A stretch of DNA of 20,188 bases, from the NCBI GenBank assembly GCA_003105225.1, contig PQAK01000151.1, forward strand, positions 2,985-23,172. The letters are read 5' to 3'. The stretch is from Deltaproteobacteria bacterium. GTDB lineage: Bacteria; Desulfobacterota; Deferrimicrobia; Deferrimicrobiales; Deferrimicrobiaceae. The position numbers and the translations under genes are program-made. The notes beneath the pieces are model-generated. The model was not told the origin of the DNA. It saw nothing but the letters and a program-made list of their open reading frames with translations, and ran no database searches. Below, piece after piece: positions 7,193-13,409 of this stretch (the stretch's first letter is position 1; each line of letters opens with the position of its first letter).

Positions 7193-7452
7193 TGCTTTCC
7201 TGCAGGGATGTGACCCGGCTCCTCTCGCGGTCGATGGACGCCTCGTTGCCCGTCGGCAAACGGATCGGCGTGCGCTTCCACCTCCTCATCTGCAAGTTCT
7301 GCGCGAGGTACCGGCGGCAGCTCCTTCTGATCCGAAAGGCGGCGCGGCACCTCGCCGAGGCGGCGGATCGTCCGGAAGGATCCGCCGGCGAAAAACTTTC
7401 GGCGGAAGCGCGGGACCGCATCAGGGAATCCCTCAGGACTAGGAACGGATGA
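7192..7452 (+). CDS. Short zinc-binding anti-sigma factor candidate
   Basis: 86 residues. It carries C4 and an H-L-L-I-C-K-F-C motif (H30, C34, C37), the H-x3-C-x2-C arrangement of ZAS/zf-HC2 anti-sigma factors. Coupling to the sigma gene (ATG overlaps the sigma stop) supports the role. There is no transmembrane helix, unlike many ZAS proteins, so it is predicted to be cytoplasmic and could be a thiol or metal sensor of the RsrA/ChrR kind; this is inference. A GTG 3 nt upstream is an alternative start. Its last 14 bp overlap the 3' end of convergent crp-2. Confidence 0.82.
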   Translation: MLSCRDVTRLLSRSMDASLPVGKRIGVRFHLLICKFCARYRRQLLLIRKAARHLAEAADRPEGSAGEKLSAEARDRIRESLRTRNG

Positions 7453-8113
7453 ATTGCTCGAGCCGCGGCCGGTTGACGACTATGAAACGGTCCTGGCGGT
7501 TTACGATCCCCATGCGCCGGAACCGGTTCATCTGGGTCGTGACCGTCTCCCGGGTGGTGCCGATCAGGTTGGCCAGGTCCTCGTGCGTCAGGCGCAAGGG
7601 GATCAGGGTCCCCTTCGGGGTCTGCTGGCCATGTTCCTCGCAGAGCTGGAGAAGGACCTTCGAGAGGCGGTGGTAGGACCAGGTGTGGCCGAAATCCGCG
7701 GCGCCCAATTCCACCTTCGCCAGCCGCCGCGAGAGCTGCCGGATGAAATTCTTCGCCAGGGCGGGGATGGAGGTCAACAGCTCCACCAGGCTGCTCTTCC
7801 CGAGGATGGTGATGACGACGTCCGTTCCCGCGACGGCGGAGAACGCCCGCCTTTCCTCGGAGAGGAGGAGCTCCCCGAAGATCGCTCCCTCCTTGAGGAT
7901 GTGCACGATCGTCTCCGTCCCTTTGTCCGAGAGGGAGAGGATCCTCACCTTTCCTTCCTTGACGATGAAGAGGGCGTCGGCGGAATCGCCCCTGGAGAAG
8001 ATCGTGGCGCCTTTCCGGTACCGCCGCTCGGTGCACAGGCGCGCGATCCGCTGCGCCTCCGGTTCGGAGATCCCCTGGAAAAGGTCGGATGCCGTTTGAT
8101 GGGAGAGCGGCAT
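7439..8113 (-). CDS. Crp/Fnr-family transcriptional regulator (Crp-2)
   Basis: 224 residues from the ATG at 8113 (a TTG at 8143 would add 10 residues). The effector domain with F-G-E-L (79-82) is followed by a dimer helix and a winged helix with T-H-E-D-L-A-N-L-I-G and recognition helix R-E-T-V-T-T-Q (R188-E189). It is very close to Crp-3 in the C-terminal half (shared H-T-W-S-Y-H-R-L, L-L-Q-L-C-E-E, Q-M-N-R-F), which suggests a recent duplication. The cAMP pocket reads R-A-F-S-A, not canonical. There is no FNR-type Cys cluster. A good -35/-10 pair with a 17-bp spacer places +1 at the ATG, so the mRNA may be leaderless. It is separated from satP by a strong hairpin. Confidence 0.93.
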   Translation of the reverse strand: MPLSHQTASDLFQGISEPEAQRIARLCTERRYRKGATIFSRGDSADALFIVKEGKVRILSLSDKGTETIVHILKEGAIFGELLLSEERRAFSAVAGTDVVITILGKSSLVELLTSIPALAKNFIRQLSRRLAKVELGAADFGHTWSYHRLSKVLLQLCEEHGQQTPKGTLIPLRLTHEDLANLIGTTRETVTTQMNRFRRMGIVNRQDRFIVVNRPRLEQFIRS

Positions 8114-8119
8114 GCCCTC

Positions 8120-8148
8120 ACTGTACAACCCCCCCCGGGGCAAATCAA
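8120..8148 (-). promoter_or_regulatory. Candidate crp-2 promoter (leaderless type)
   Basis: On the minus strand TTGATT (8148-8143) is followed after 17 bp by TACAGT (8125-8120), then GAGGGC and the ATG at 8113. The predicted +1 is the A of ATG. TTGAT also resembles an FNR half-site. Confidence 0.5.
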
Positions 8149-8152
8149 CGAT

Positions 8153-8186
8153 CCGGGCCGCCGGCGGATTTCCGCCGGCGGCCCGG
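8153..8186 (-). terminator. Strong 16-bp hairpin between satP and crp-2
   Basis: CCGGGCCGCCGGCGGA (8153-8168) and its exact complement TCCGCCGGCGGCCCGG (8171-8186) are separated by TT. The position right after the satP stop suggests transcription termination or mRNA 3' stabilisation. The T-tail on the minus strand is poor. Confidence 0.6.
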
Positions 8187-8213
8187 GCATGTCGGAGCGT
8201 CCGGTGCGAAGCG

Positions 8214-8846
8214 TTACGAATGCGGCAGCACCTTCCTGCCGTGCACGCCGTTGACCAGGATGGCGGTCGCGATGTACCAGGCCACCAGGCCGGTGATGAA
8301 GATTTCCCATCCGACGATCGGCTTGGGCACCATGCCGACGACCATCAGGTCGAGCAGGATGTACGCCAGCAGCAGCAGCCCGAACAGCGCGGACAGGTGC
8401 TGCCCCACCTTGAACGACGCGATGAAGAACGAAAACGTGAACAGCGTCCACATCAGGAAGAAGCCGAGCTGATCCGTCGCGCTTACGGCGATCCCGGTTT
8501 TCGGGAGCACGTACGACAGGGCGAAGATCGCCCACCAGAAGGCGCCGTACGACATGAACGCGGATCCCCCGAAAATGCTCCCCTTCCGCAGATCCACGAT
8601 GCCGGCGATGAACTGCGCCGTGCCGCCGAACGCCACCGCAAGGGCCAGCGTCGGCCCCACCGCCCAGTAGCCCACCGTGTGCAGGCCCGTCGCCATCGTG
8701 GTCGTGGCGAACCCCATCAGCCCGATGACCGCCGGGTTGGCCCACCATTCGCGGTAGACGCCGGCGACCGGGACCTCCGCCCCTCCTTTCTCCCTTCCGA
8801 TCTCCCTTGCACCCGCTGCATCCCTTACTTCCGCCAAAGTCGCCAT
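8214..8846 (-). CDS. satP: Acetate uptake transporter, GPR1/FUN34/YaaH (SatP) family
   Basis: 210 residues with six predicted hydrophobic helices after a roughly 30-residue polar N-terminus. The family signature N-P-A-V-I-G-L-M-G-F opens the first helix, and the F-I-A-G-I-x-D-L-R-K-G and F-G-x-x-A-F-x-S-Y-G-A-F-W segments are typical. It moves acetate (and succinate in E. coli SatP) across the inner membrane with protons. The Shine-Dalgarno AGGAGGT is excellent. It lies 32 bp downstream of S2 and follows Crp-3, suggesting an operon of regulator, micro-membrane protein and acetate carrier. Confidence 0.93.
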   Translation of the reverse strand: MATLAEVRDAAGAREIGREKGGAEVPVAGVYREWWANPAVIGLMGFATTTMATGLHTVGYWAVGPTLALAVAFGGTAQFIAGIVDLRKGSIFGGSAFMSYGAFWWAIFALSYVLPKTGIAVSATDQLGFFLMWTLFTFSFFIASFKVGQHLSALFGLLLLAYILLDLMVVGMVPKPIVGWEIFITGLVAWYIATAILVNGVHGRKVLPHS

Positions 8847-8878
8847 CTGGATCTACCTCCTGTAGAAAACGTTCGCCA

Positions 8879-9106
8879 TTACGCTACCTTCCTGGTTTCC
8901 GGCCTCCTGTCCGCCCCTTCCGTCGAGGCCGGCTCCTCGGTCCCCGGCAGAGGCCATTCCGCCCAGGGGAGCCGCCTGCCGCGCCGCTCCTCATCGGCCA
9001 TGTAGCCGAGGAAGATGCCTGCGACGACGAGAACCAATACGATCGCCCCGCCGATCCACGCGGCGAAGGACGTGAAAACTTCAGGGTCCACGATGACGCC
9101 CTCCAT
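8879..9106 (-). CDS. Small single-pass membrane protein S2 (PWAEWP variant)
   Basis: 75 residues, paralog of S1, S3 and S4. It begins M-E-G-V, has one hydrophobic helix (about 13-35), then G-Y-M-A-D-E-E-R-R-G and P-W-A-E-W-P (47-52), then a Pro/Glu/Thr tail ending R-K-V-A. The Phe of the motif is Pro here. AAGGAGATG lies about 9 nt before the start. It sits between crp-3 and satP in what looks like one operon, and I see no operator of its own in the 75-bp upstream gap. The link to an acetate permease suggests a role at the membrane during a change of carbon source or electron acceptor; this is inference. Confidence 0.82.
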   Translation of the reverse strand: MEGVIVDPEVFTSFAAWIGGAIVLVLVVAGIFLGYMADEERRGRRLPWAEWPLPGTEEPASTEGADRRPETRKVA

Positions 9107-9181
9107 GGAGATTCATCTCCTTCCTCTTTCCCGCGCCGGAAACGCTTTCCCCGGCGGCTTCTTTCGATGCATCCCTTGTTG

Positions 9182-9910
9182 TCACGCGCTCCGGTGCAGC
9201 GGGGACATCCCGCCTTCCGCCCGGGTCTCTCCGGGACCCAGGAAATCCGCCAGCCGGCCGCGGTCGATGACGAGGCGGCGCCCCCTCGCGGCGACAAGCC
9301 CCATCCGCTTGAAACGGTTCATCTGGTTGGTGACGGTTTCCCTGGTGGTGCCGATCATTTCCGCGAGGTCGGCGTGGGTCAACGGCAGGCGGATCAGGAC
9401 GCCTCCCGGGGTTCCCTCCCCGTATTCCTCGCAGAGCTGGAGGAGGACCTTCGCCAGCCGGTGGTAGGACCAGGTGTGGCTGAATTCCGATACCCCTTTC
9501 TCGACATGCACCAGGCGCCGGGACAGGATCCGAATGAAATTCAAGGCGACCGCCGGGATCGAGCTGAGAATCCCGGCGAACCGTTTCCGGGAAAGGACGG
9601 CCGCAAGCACATCGGTGACCGCCACGGCGTCGAACGGCCGCTTGTCCTCCGAGAACAGCAGTTCCCCGAAGATGTCGGCCGGCCGAAGAAGGTAGAGAAT
9701 CGTCCCCGCCCCGTTGGGCGAGCGAGCGACCAGCTTCACCAGCCCCTCCTCCAGCGCAAAAAGGGAATCGCTGGGATCGTTTCTCCGGAAGATCGTCGCC
9801 CCTCGCGGATAGCGCCGTTCCTCGACCTGCTCGCCAACCTTGCGGAGATCGCCGCTCGTGAGACCGCGGAACAGCTCGGCGATGCCGATTTTCTTCGTGC
9901 TCATGGCCAT
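9182..9910 (-). CDS. Crp/Fnr-family transcriptional regulator (Crp-3)
   Basis: 242 residues from the first ATG (a second ATG is two codons later). Effector domain with F-G-E-L (81-84), dimer helix with H-T-W-S-Y-H-R-L, and winged helix with recognition helix R-E-T-V-T-N-Q (R190-E191), followed by an extra tail of about 15 residues that Crp-1 and Crp-2 lack. The ligand-pocket segment reads R-P-F-D-A; an Asp at this position would disfavour cAMP phosphate binding. There is no Fe-S cysteine cluster. It starts 7 bp after the stop of the two-TM gene and is followed by S2 and satP, so it may control its own operon. Confidence 0.93.
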   Translation of the reverse strand: MAMSTKKIGIAELFRGLTSGDLRKVGEQVEERRYPRGATIFRRNDPSDSLFALEEGLVKLVARSPNGAGTILYLLRPADIFGELLFSEDKRPFDAVAVTDVLAAVLSRKRFAGILSSIPAVALNFIRILSRRLVHVEKGVSEFSHTWSYHRLAKVLLQLCEEYGEGTPGGVLIRLPLTHADLAEMIGTTRETVTNQMNRFKRMGLVAARGRRLVIDRGRLADFLGPGETRAEGGMSPLHRSA

Positions 9911-9917
9911 CGGTCCG

Positions 9918-10274
9918 CTACGCCGCTTTCCGGGGCTCCGGTGCTGCGTGCGTCACCACCTTCCTTTTTTCCGCGGCCGCCTCCGGGGCCGCGGAGCGGC
10001 TGGATCTGCGGGCCTCTCCCGGGAGGCGCACGAGGAAAATCAGGGCAAGCAGTCCCGGCAGGGAAAGAAACGAAGCCGACTGAAGGGTCTCGAGCGCATC
10101 GAATGCCGGCGCCGCTTTCGGGGCCGCGTAGGGAAGGGCGCCCAGGGTGATCGGCCCCGCCCAGACGAGCCACTCGGGATCCGCCACCAGGAGGAGGAAC
10201 GCCAAGACGACGAAATAGCCCCCGATGAACAGGACCTCCACGGCCGTATACCCTTTTCCCTCGAGATGCTTCAT
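9918..10274 (-). CDS. Two-TM membrane protein of unknown function
   Basis: 118 residues. The first hydrophobic helix is at about 13-31 and a second at about 65-83, with an aromatic stretch (E-W-L-V-W-A-G-P-I-T) between. The C-terminal tail is basic and Ala/Pro-rich and ends P-R-K-A-A. It is a different family from S1-S4 but shares the Ala-Ala end and the neighbourhood of a Crp regulator. I chose the ATG at 10274 (GAGG 9 nt upstream) over a longer in-frame reading from 10352. Seven bp separate it from crp-3, so co-transcription is very likely. I do not recognise the family. Confidence 0.7.
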   Translation of the reverse strand: MKHLEGKGYTAVEVLFIGGYFVVLAFLLLVADPEWLVWAGPITLGALPYAAPKAAPAFDALETLQSASFLSLPGLLALIFLVRLPGEARRSSRSAAPEAAAEKRKVVTHAAPEPRKAA

Positions 10275-10358
10275 GGCGCTTGCCTCGTTTTCTGCCCGGT
10301 TCGTCGCCGCCTCTTCTTCGGGCCTGACTCCACGGTATCGGATCGCCGCCAAGGGTTC

Positions 10359-10374
10359 CGTGAAAGCTTATACA
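10359..10374. promoter_or_regulatory. Possible -10 and degenerate operator upstream of the two-TM gene
   Basis: The plus strand CGTGA-AAGCTT-ATACA resembles the left half of the local operator. On the minus strand the same bases contain TATAAG (10372-10367), a good -10, with no matching -35. An 85-nt leader to the ATG at 10274 would result. Confidence 0.35.
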
Positions 10375-10405
10375 CACGGGAAAACCGATCGCCTCCGGGG
10401 AAGGG

Positions 10406-10442
10406 AGTGAGAGGTTTCACACCGATTGTGAAAGGTTTCACA
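10406..10442 (+). promoter_or_regulatory. Tandem CRP-type operators upstream of the OFA carrier
   Basis: Two sites: AGTGA-GAGGTT-TCACA (10406-10421) and the perfect consensus TGTGA-AAGGTT-TCACA (10427-10442). Their centres are 21 bp apart, two helical turns, and AGGTTTCACA is directly repeated. The second site is centred 41.5 bp upstream of a predicted start at 10476. Confidence 0.8.
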
Positions 10443-10463
10443 GAGGGAGTCTGCCCGCGGATC

Positions 10464-10469
10464 TACCAT
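10464..10469 (+). promoter_or_regulatory. -10 hexamer of the OFA carrier promoter
   Basis: TACCAT matches four of six consensus bases and sits where a class II activator bound at 10427-10442 would need it. There is no good -35, as expected for an activator-dependent promoter. The resulting leader to the ATG at 10549 is 73 nt. Confidence 0.5.
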
Positions 10470-10548
10470 GGAACACATGGAACGAGGTTTTACGGGAGGC
10501 GATTCTGTCAACCAATGGGACCGAGTGGAAACGGGAGGAGGTCGGGCG

Positions 10549-11811
10549 ATGGAAGCGACGGTTGGCACAGGGGAAAATACGATGAACCGGTGGTGGCGCA
10601 TCGTGGGGGGGCTCTCGATGAACCTCGCCTTGGGCGCCGTGTATGCGTGGAGTATTTTTGTTGCGCCGATTCAGAAGGAGTTCGGGTGGTCGCGGGCGGA
10701 CGTCTCGGTCATCTTCATGGTCCTGGTCGCGGTATTCGGTCTCACCTTCATCGCAGGCGGGCGGATCCAGGACAAACTGGGGCCGAGGCTGGTGTCGTTC
10801 ATCGGCGCCACCCTGAACGCGGTCGGATTCTTCATGGCGGGCTACACGAACAGCATCGGCTGGATCGTGTTCTGGCTGGGCGTAGTGGCGGCCACCGGGC
10901 AGGGCTTCGGCTACGCAACTCCGATTCCCGTCATGTCCAAGTGGTTCCCCGACAAGCGGGGCCTCGCAGTCGGGTTGGCCGTCGCGGGATATGGCGGCGG
11001 ATCGGCGATCTTCGGCCCTCTGGGCGGCAACTTGCTGATCCCCACCTACGGGTGGCGGAACACGTTCTTCGCCTTCGGGATCATCTTCTTCGTCATGGGG
11101 ATGATCGCGACCTGGCTTCTGCAGAATCCGAAACCGGGCTACAAGCCGGCGGGCTGGGAGCCGTCCCAGGCGACCAAGGCCGCCGCCAGCCATCGTGATT
11201 ACGCCCCCTCCGAAGTGGTCAAGACGCCCGGCTTCTACTTGCTGTGGCTGGCCTACGCACTCGGCACGTCGGCGGGCCTCATGGTGATCAGCCAGCTCGT
11301 TCCGTTCGCTCGAGCGCAAGGGCACTCGCTCACGGTGGCGACGACGGCGATCCTCGTCGGGGCGGCCGGCAATGCATCGGGCCGGATCCTCTCGGGCTGG
11401 ATGTCCGACCACCTCGGCCGTCTGAACACGCTGCGCCTGATGATCGGCATCTCGGTCGCCGCCATGGCCCTCCTGTTCCATGTGGGATCGAGCGTGGCGG
11501 CGCTGTATTTCCTCGTGTTCGCGGTGTACTGGTGCTACGGGACGCAGCTCTCGGTGAACGCCTCCACGGCGGCCGACTTCTGGGGCACCAAGAACGTCGG
11601 AGCGAACTACGGCCTGCTCTTCACGGCGTGGGGCGTGGCCGGACTCATCGGCCCCCGCATCGGCGGCCGCATGTTCGATATCTACGGAAACTATCAGTAC
11701 GCATTCTACGCCGGCGCCTTGATCTGCCTTGTCGCGCTGTGCTTCGAGTTGCTCGCACGACGTCCGTCGGAGACAAAGAAGGTGGTGACGGCGAAGGCGG
11801 CGGCGGCCTGA
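10549..11811 (+). CDS. OFA-family MFS transporter (oxalate/formate antiporter-like)
   Basis: 420 residues with about twelve hydrophobic helices in two halves. OFA hallmarks: N-L-A-L-G-A-V-Y-A-W-S-I-F in the first helix, G-G-R-I-Q-D-K-L-G-P-R in loop 2-3 (the MFS motif A variant), G-F-G-Y-A-T-P-I-P-V-M-S-K-W-F-P-D-K-R-G-L-A-V-G, and G-R-I-L-S-G-W-M-S-D-H-L-G-R in loop 8-9. Members exchange small carboxylates such as oxalate, formate or pyruvate; the substrate here is not readable. I chose the ATG at 10549 because GGGAGGAGGT precedes it by 8 nt; an earlier ATG at 10468 overlaps the predicted -10. The terminator at 11845 follows. Confidence 0.92.
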   Translation: MEATVGTGENTMNRWWRIVGGLSMNLALGAVYAWSIFVAPIQKEFGWSRADVSVIFMVLVAVFGLTFIAGGRIQDKLGPRLVSFIGATLNAVGFFMAGYTNSIGWIVFWLGVVAATGQGFGYATPIPVMSKWFPDKRGLAVGLAVAGYGGGSAIFGPLGGNLLIPTYGWRNTFFAFGIIFFVMGMIATWLLQNPKPGYKPAGWEPSQATKAAASHRDYAPSEVVKTPGFYLLWLAYALGTSAGLMVISQLVPFARAQGHSLTVATTAILVGAAGNASGRILSGWMSDHLGRLNTLRLMIGISVAAMALLFHVGSSVAALYFLVFAVYWCYGTQLSVNASTAADFWGTKNVGANYGLLFTAWGVAGLIGPRIGGRMFDIYGNYQYAFYAGALICLVALCFELLARRPSETKKVVTAKAAAA

Positions 11812-11844
11812 ACCGGGATCCGATCCCTGTATTCACCGACAACC

Positions 11845-11881
11845 GGGGGGGGAGGTTCGAGTCGAATCTTCCCCCCCTTTT
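11845..11881 (+). terminator. Rho-independent terminator after the OFA carrier
   Basis: A stem of about 14-15 bp (G-run plus AGGTTCG pairing with CGAATCTT plus C-run, with G-T wobbles) closes on an AGT loop and ends in TTTT. Confidence 0.8.
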
Positions 11882-11945
11882 ATCGATATCTAAAGCGGGA
11901 GAAAAGACGCCCGGGCGCGCGATGCCCGGAGAAAGGAGGATCCGG

Positions 11946-12320
11946 ATGGTCCGGATCAAGAGGGTCTATGAAGCGTGGGACCGGTCCGACGGCGCCCGGA
12001 TACTCGTGGACCGCCTCTGGCCGCGGGGGATCGCCAGGGAAGCGGCGCGGATCGAGGCATGGAGGAAGGAGCTCGCCCCGACCGGCGCGCTCCGGGAGTG
12101 GTTCGACCACGACCCGCGGAAATGGGAGGAGTTCCAGGTGCGCTACCGCAGCGAGCTGGAGGCCGCGGGAAAGATGGAGGAGCTTAAGGAGCTGGCGGGA
12201 CGGGCGAAGACGGAAACCGTGACCCTGCTGTACGCCGCGCACGACGAGACGCGCAACAACGCCGTTGTCCTCAAGAAGATCATCGAGAAGTTCCTTAAAG
12301 GCCGATCGGCCGCCGCATAG
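11946..12320 (+). CDS. DUF488 family protein (YeaO-like)
   Basis: 124 residues with the DUF488 hallmarks R-I-K-R-V-Y-E, then R-I-L-V-D-R-L-W-P-R-G, a central W-F-x-H-D-P-x-K-W-x-E-F-x-x-R-Y, and L-L-Y-A-A-H-D-E-x-x-N-N-A-V-V-L. The length matches the family. Its biochemical role is not established. AGAAAGGAGG precedes the ATG. It lies downstream of the OFA terminator, so it probably has its own promoter in the roughly 65-bp gap, though I see no clear hexamers. It converges with S3. Confidence 0.9.
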   Translation: MVRIKRVYEAWDRSDGARILVDRLWPRGIAREAARIEAWRKELAPTGALREWFDHDPRKWEEFQVRYRSELEAAGKMEELKELAGRAKTETVTLLYAAHDETRNNAVVLKKIIEKFLKGRSAAA

Positions 12321-12366
12321 GCTCCCGCGGCAAGCCATGAGATTTCCATCCCCGGAAACCCCCTGG

Positions 12367-12381
12367 CCTGCCGCGCGCAGG
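12367..12381. terminator. Small hairpin between convergent DUF488 and S3 genes
   Basis: CCTGC (12367-12371) pairs with GCAGG (12377-12381) around CGCGC. It is short and without a T-tail, and is the only structure I see in the 67-bp gap. Confidence 0.25.
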
Positions 12382-12387
12382 AAGCGT

Positions 12388-12594
12388 TCACGCCGCCAAG
12401 CGGATCTCTTCAGCGGTGGTCTCGCTTTCCTCGGGAAGCGGCCACTCCGCCCAGAACAGTCGGTTCCCTCTCTTCTCCTCCTCGGACATGTAGCCGAAAA
12501 GAACAGCGCTCGTCGCGAACGCAAACAGGGCCACTTCGGCTATATACGCGAAGGCGGACCCGATGAACTCCGATCCCAGTGCGTAGATTTCCAT
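12388..12594 (-). CDS. Small single-pass membrane protein S3 (FWAEWP family)
   Basis: 68 residues, paralog of S1, S2 and S4. It begins M-E-I, has one hydrophobic helix (about 10-34), then G-Y-M-S-E-E-E-K-R-G, F-W-A-E-W-P (47-52) and an acidic tail ending I-R-L-A-A. The segment from the membrane helix to the motif aligns without gaps to S2 and S4. The Shine-Dalgarno AAAGGAGGTGA is excellent and fixes the start. It is divergent from folE, and the shared intergenic region holds a TGTGAAAGGT operator about 40 bp upstream of the S3 transcription start. No known function. Confidence 0.85.
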   Translation of the reverse strand: MEIYALGSEFIGSAFAYIAEVALFAFATSAVLFGYMSEEEKRGNRLFWAEWPLPEESETTAEEIRLAA

Positions 12595-12624
12595 GATCTT
12601 CACCTCCTTTCTCTCTCTGACCGT

Positions 12625-12666
12625 AAGATAGCACCAGGGTGAAGATCGAATGTGAAAGGTCGAACA
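12625..12666 (-). promoter_or_regulatory. S3 promoter with CRP-type operator
   Basis: The plus-strand TGTGAAAGGTCGAACA (12651-12666) shares its first ten bases with the OFA operator. On the minus strand TATCTT (12630-12625) serves as the -10, putting the operator centre at about -40.5. Confidence 0.55.
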
Positions 12667-12680
12667 AAAATGATATTTTT
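12666..12680. repeat. AT-rich inverted repeat in the S3/folE intergenic region
   Basis: AAAAAT-GAT-ATTTTT is a 15-bp inverted repeat, striking in such GC-rich DNA. It abuts the S3 operator and lies 47-61 bp before the folE start, so it may be part of the folE promoter or a second operator. Confidence 0.4.
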
Positions 12681-12726
12681 CACGGAGGCGGCGCATGCGG
12701 GTAATCTTTTCGCCCCAGGAGGGCCA

Positions 12727-13395
12727 ATGGGAACGGACCGTGAGCCCGAGGATCGTGAGCATTCAACGAACAGGGTCGCGGGCGGTCGCAGTGTTTCGGA
12801 GGACCGGATGCGGACGTTCGAAGGCTACATGGAGGAAATCTTCTCGGCCTTCGGAATGGACATGGGCACGCCTGCAACGCGGGACACCCCGCGGCGCTTT
12901 CTCCGGGCGCTGGTCGACAGCACCGCAGGGTACGAGGGCGATCCGAAGCTGATCACGGTGTTCGACACCGAGTGCCGCGGCGGGCCGGACTGCCGGCTCA
13001 GCCAGGTCGTGGAAGGGCCGATCCAGTTCTTCAGCCTCTGCGAACACCACGCGCTTCCCTTTTACGGCCGCGCCTACGTGGGGTACATCGCCCACGAGCA
13101 GATCATCGGCCTCTCCAAGCTCACGCGGCTGGTGCGCCTGTTCGCGAAACGGTTCACCGTGCAGGAGCGGATCGGCCAGCAGATCGCCGACTCCCTGGAG
13201 GCCATGCTCCATCCGCACGGCGTCGCGGTCTACCTGGACGCGCATCACCTCTGCACCCAGATGCGGGGAGTCCGGGAAACGGCCCCGCTGACCCGCACGA
13301 CGTTCTGGCGCGGGAATTACGAGAACGACCCGCCCCTGCGGACCGAATTCTACGTGGCGTGCGGGCTGCATCGCTTCGAGCCCGCTTCCCGTTGA
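12727..13395 (+). CDS. folE: GTP cyclohydrolase I (FolE type)
   Basis: 222 residues from the ATG at 12727, which has AGGAGG 5 nt upstream; the in-frame reading from 12652 lacks this. It converts GTP to dihydroneopterin triphosphate, the first step of folate and related pterin synthesis. The zinc ligands are present: C105 and H108 in S-L-C-E-H-H and C176 in H-L-C-T-Q-M-R-G. The catalytic core L-P-F-Y-G-R-A-Y-V-G-Y-I and I-G-L-S-K-L-T-R-L-V are canonical. The first 35-40 residues are a variable polar extension. A RibD-C-type reductase starts 14 bp downstream, probably in the same operon. Confidence 0.95.
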   Translation: MGTDREPEDREHSTNRVAGGRSVSEDRMRTFEGYMEEIFSAFGMDMGTPATRDTPRRFLRALVDSTAGYEGDPKLITVFDTECRGGPDCRLSQVVEGPIQFFSLCEHHALPFYGRAYVGYIAHEQIIGLSKLTRLVRLFAKRFTVQERIGQQIADSLEAMLHPHGVAVYLDAHHLCTQMRGVRETAPLTRTTFWRGNYENDPPLRTEFYVACGLHRFEPASR

Positions 13396-13409
13396 GGCGG
13401 GAAACCGGT

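Noticed and set aside
10468..10548. An N-terminal extension of the OFA carrier starting at the ATG at 10468.
   Set aside because: The extension is polar with no ribosome binding site, and the ATG overlaps the predicted -10, while the ATG at 10549 has a near-perfect Shine-Dalgarno.
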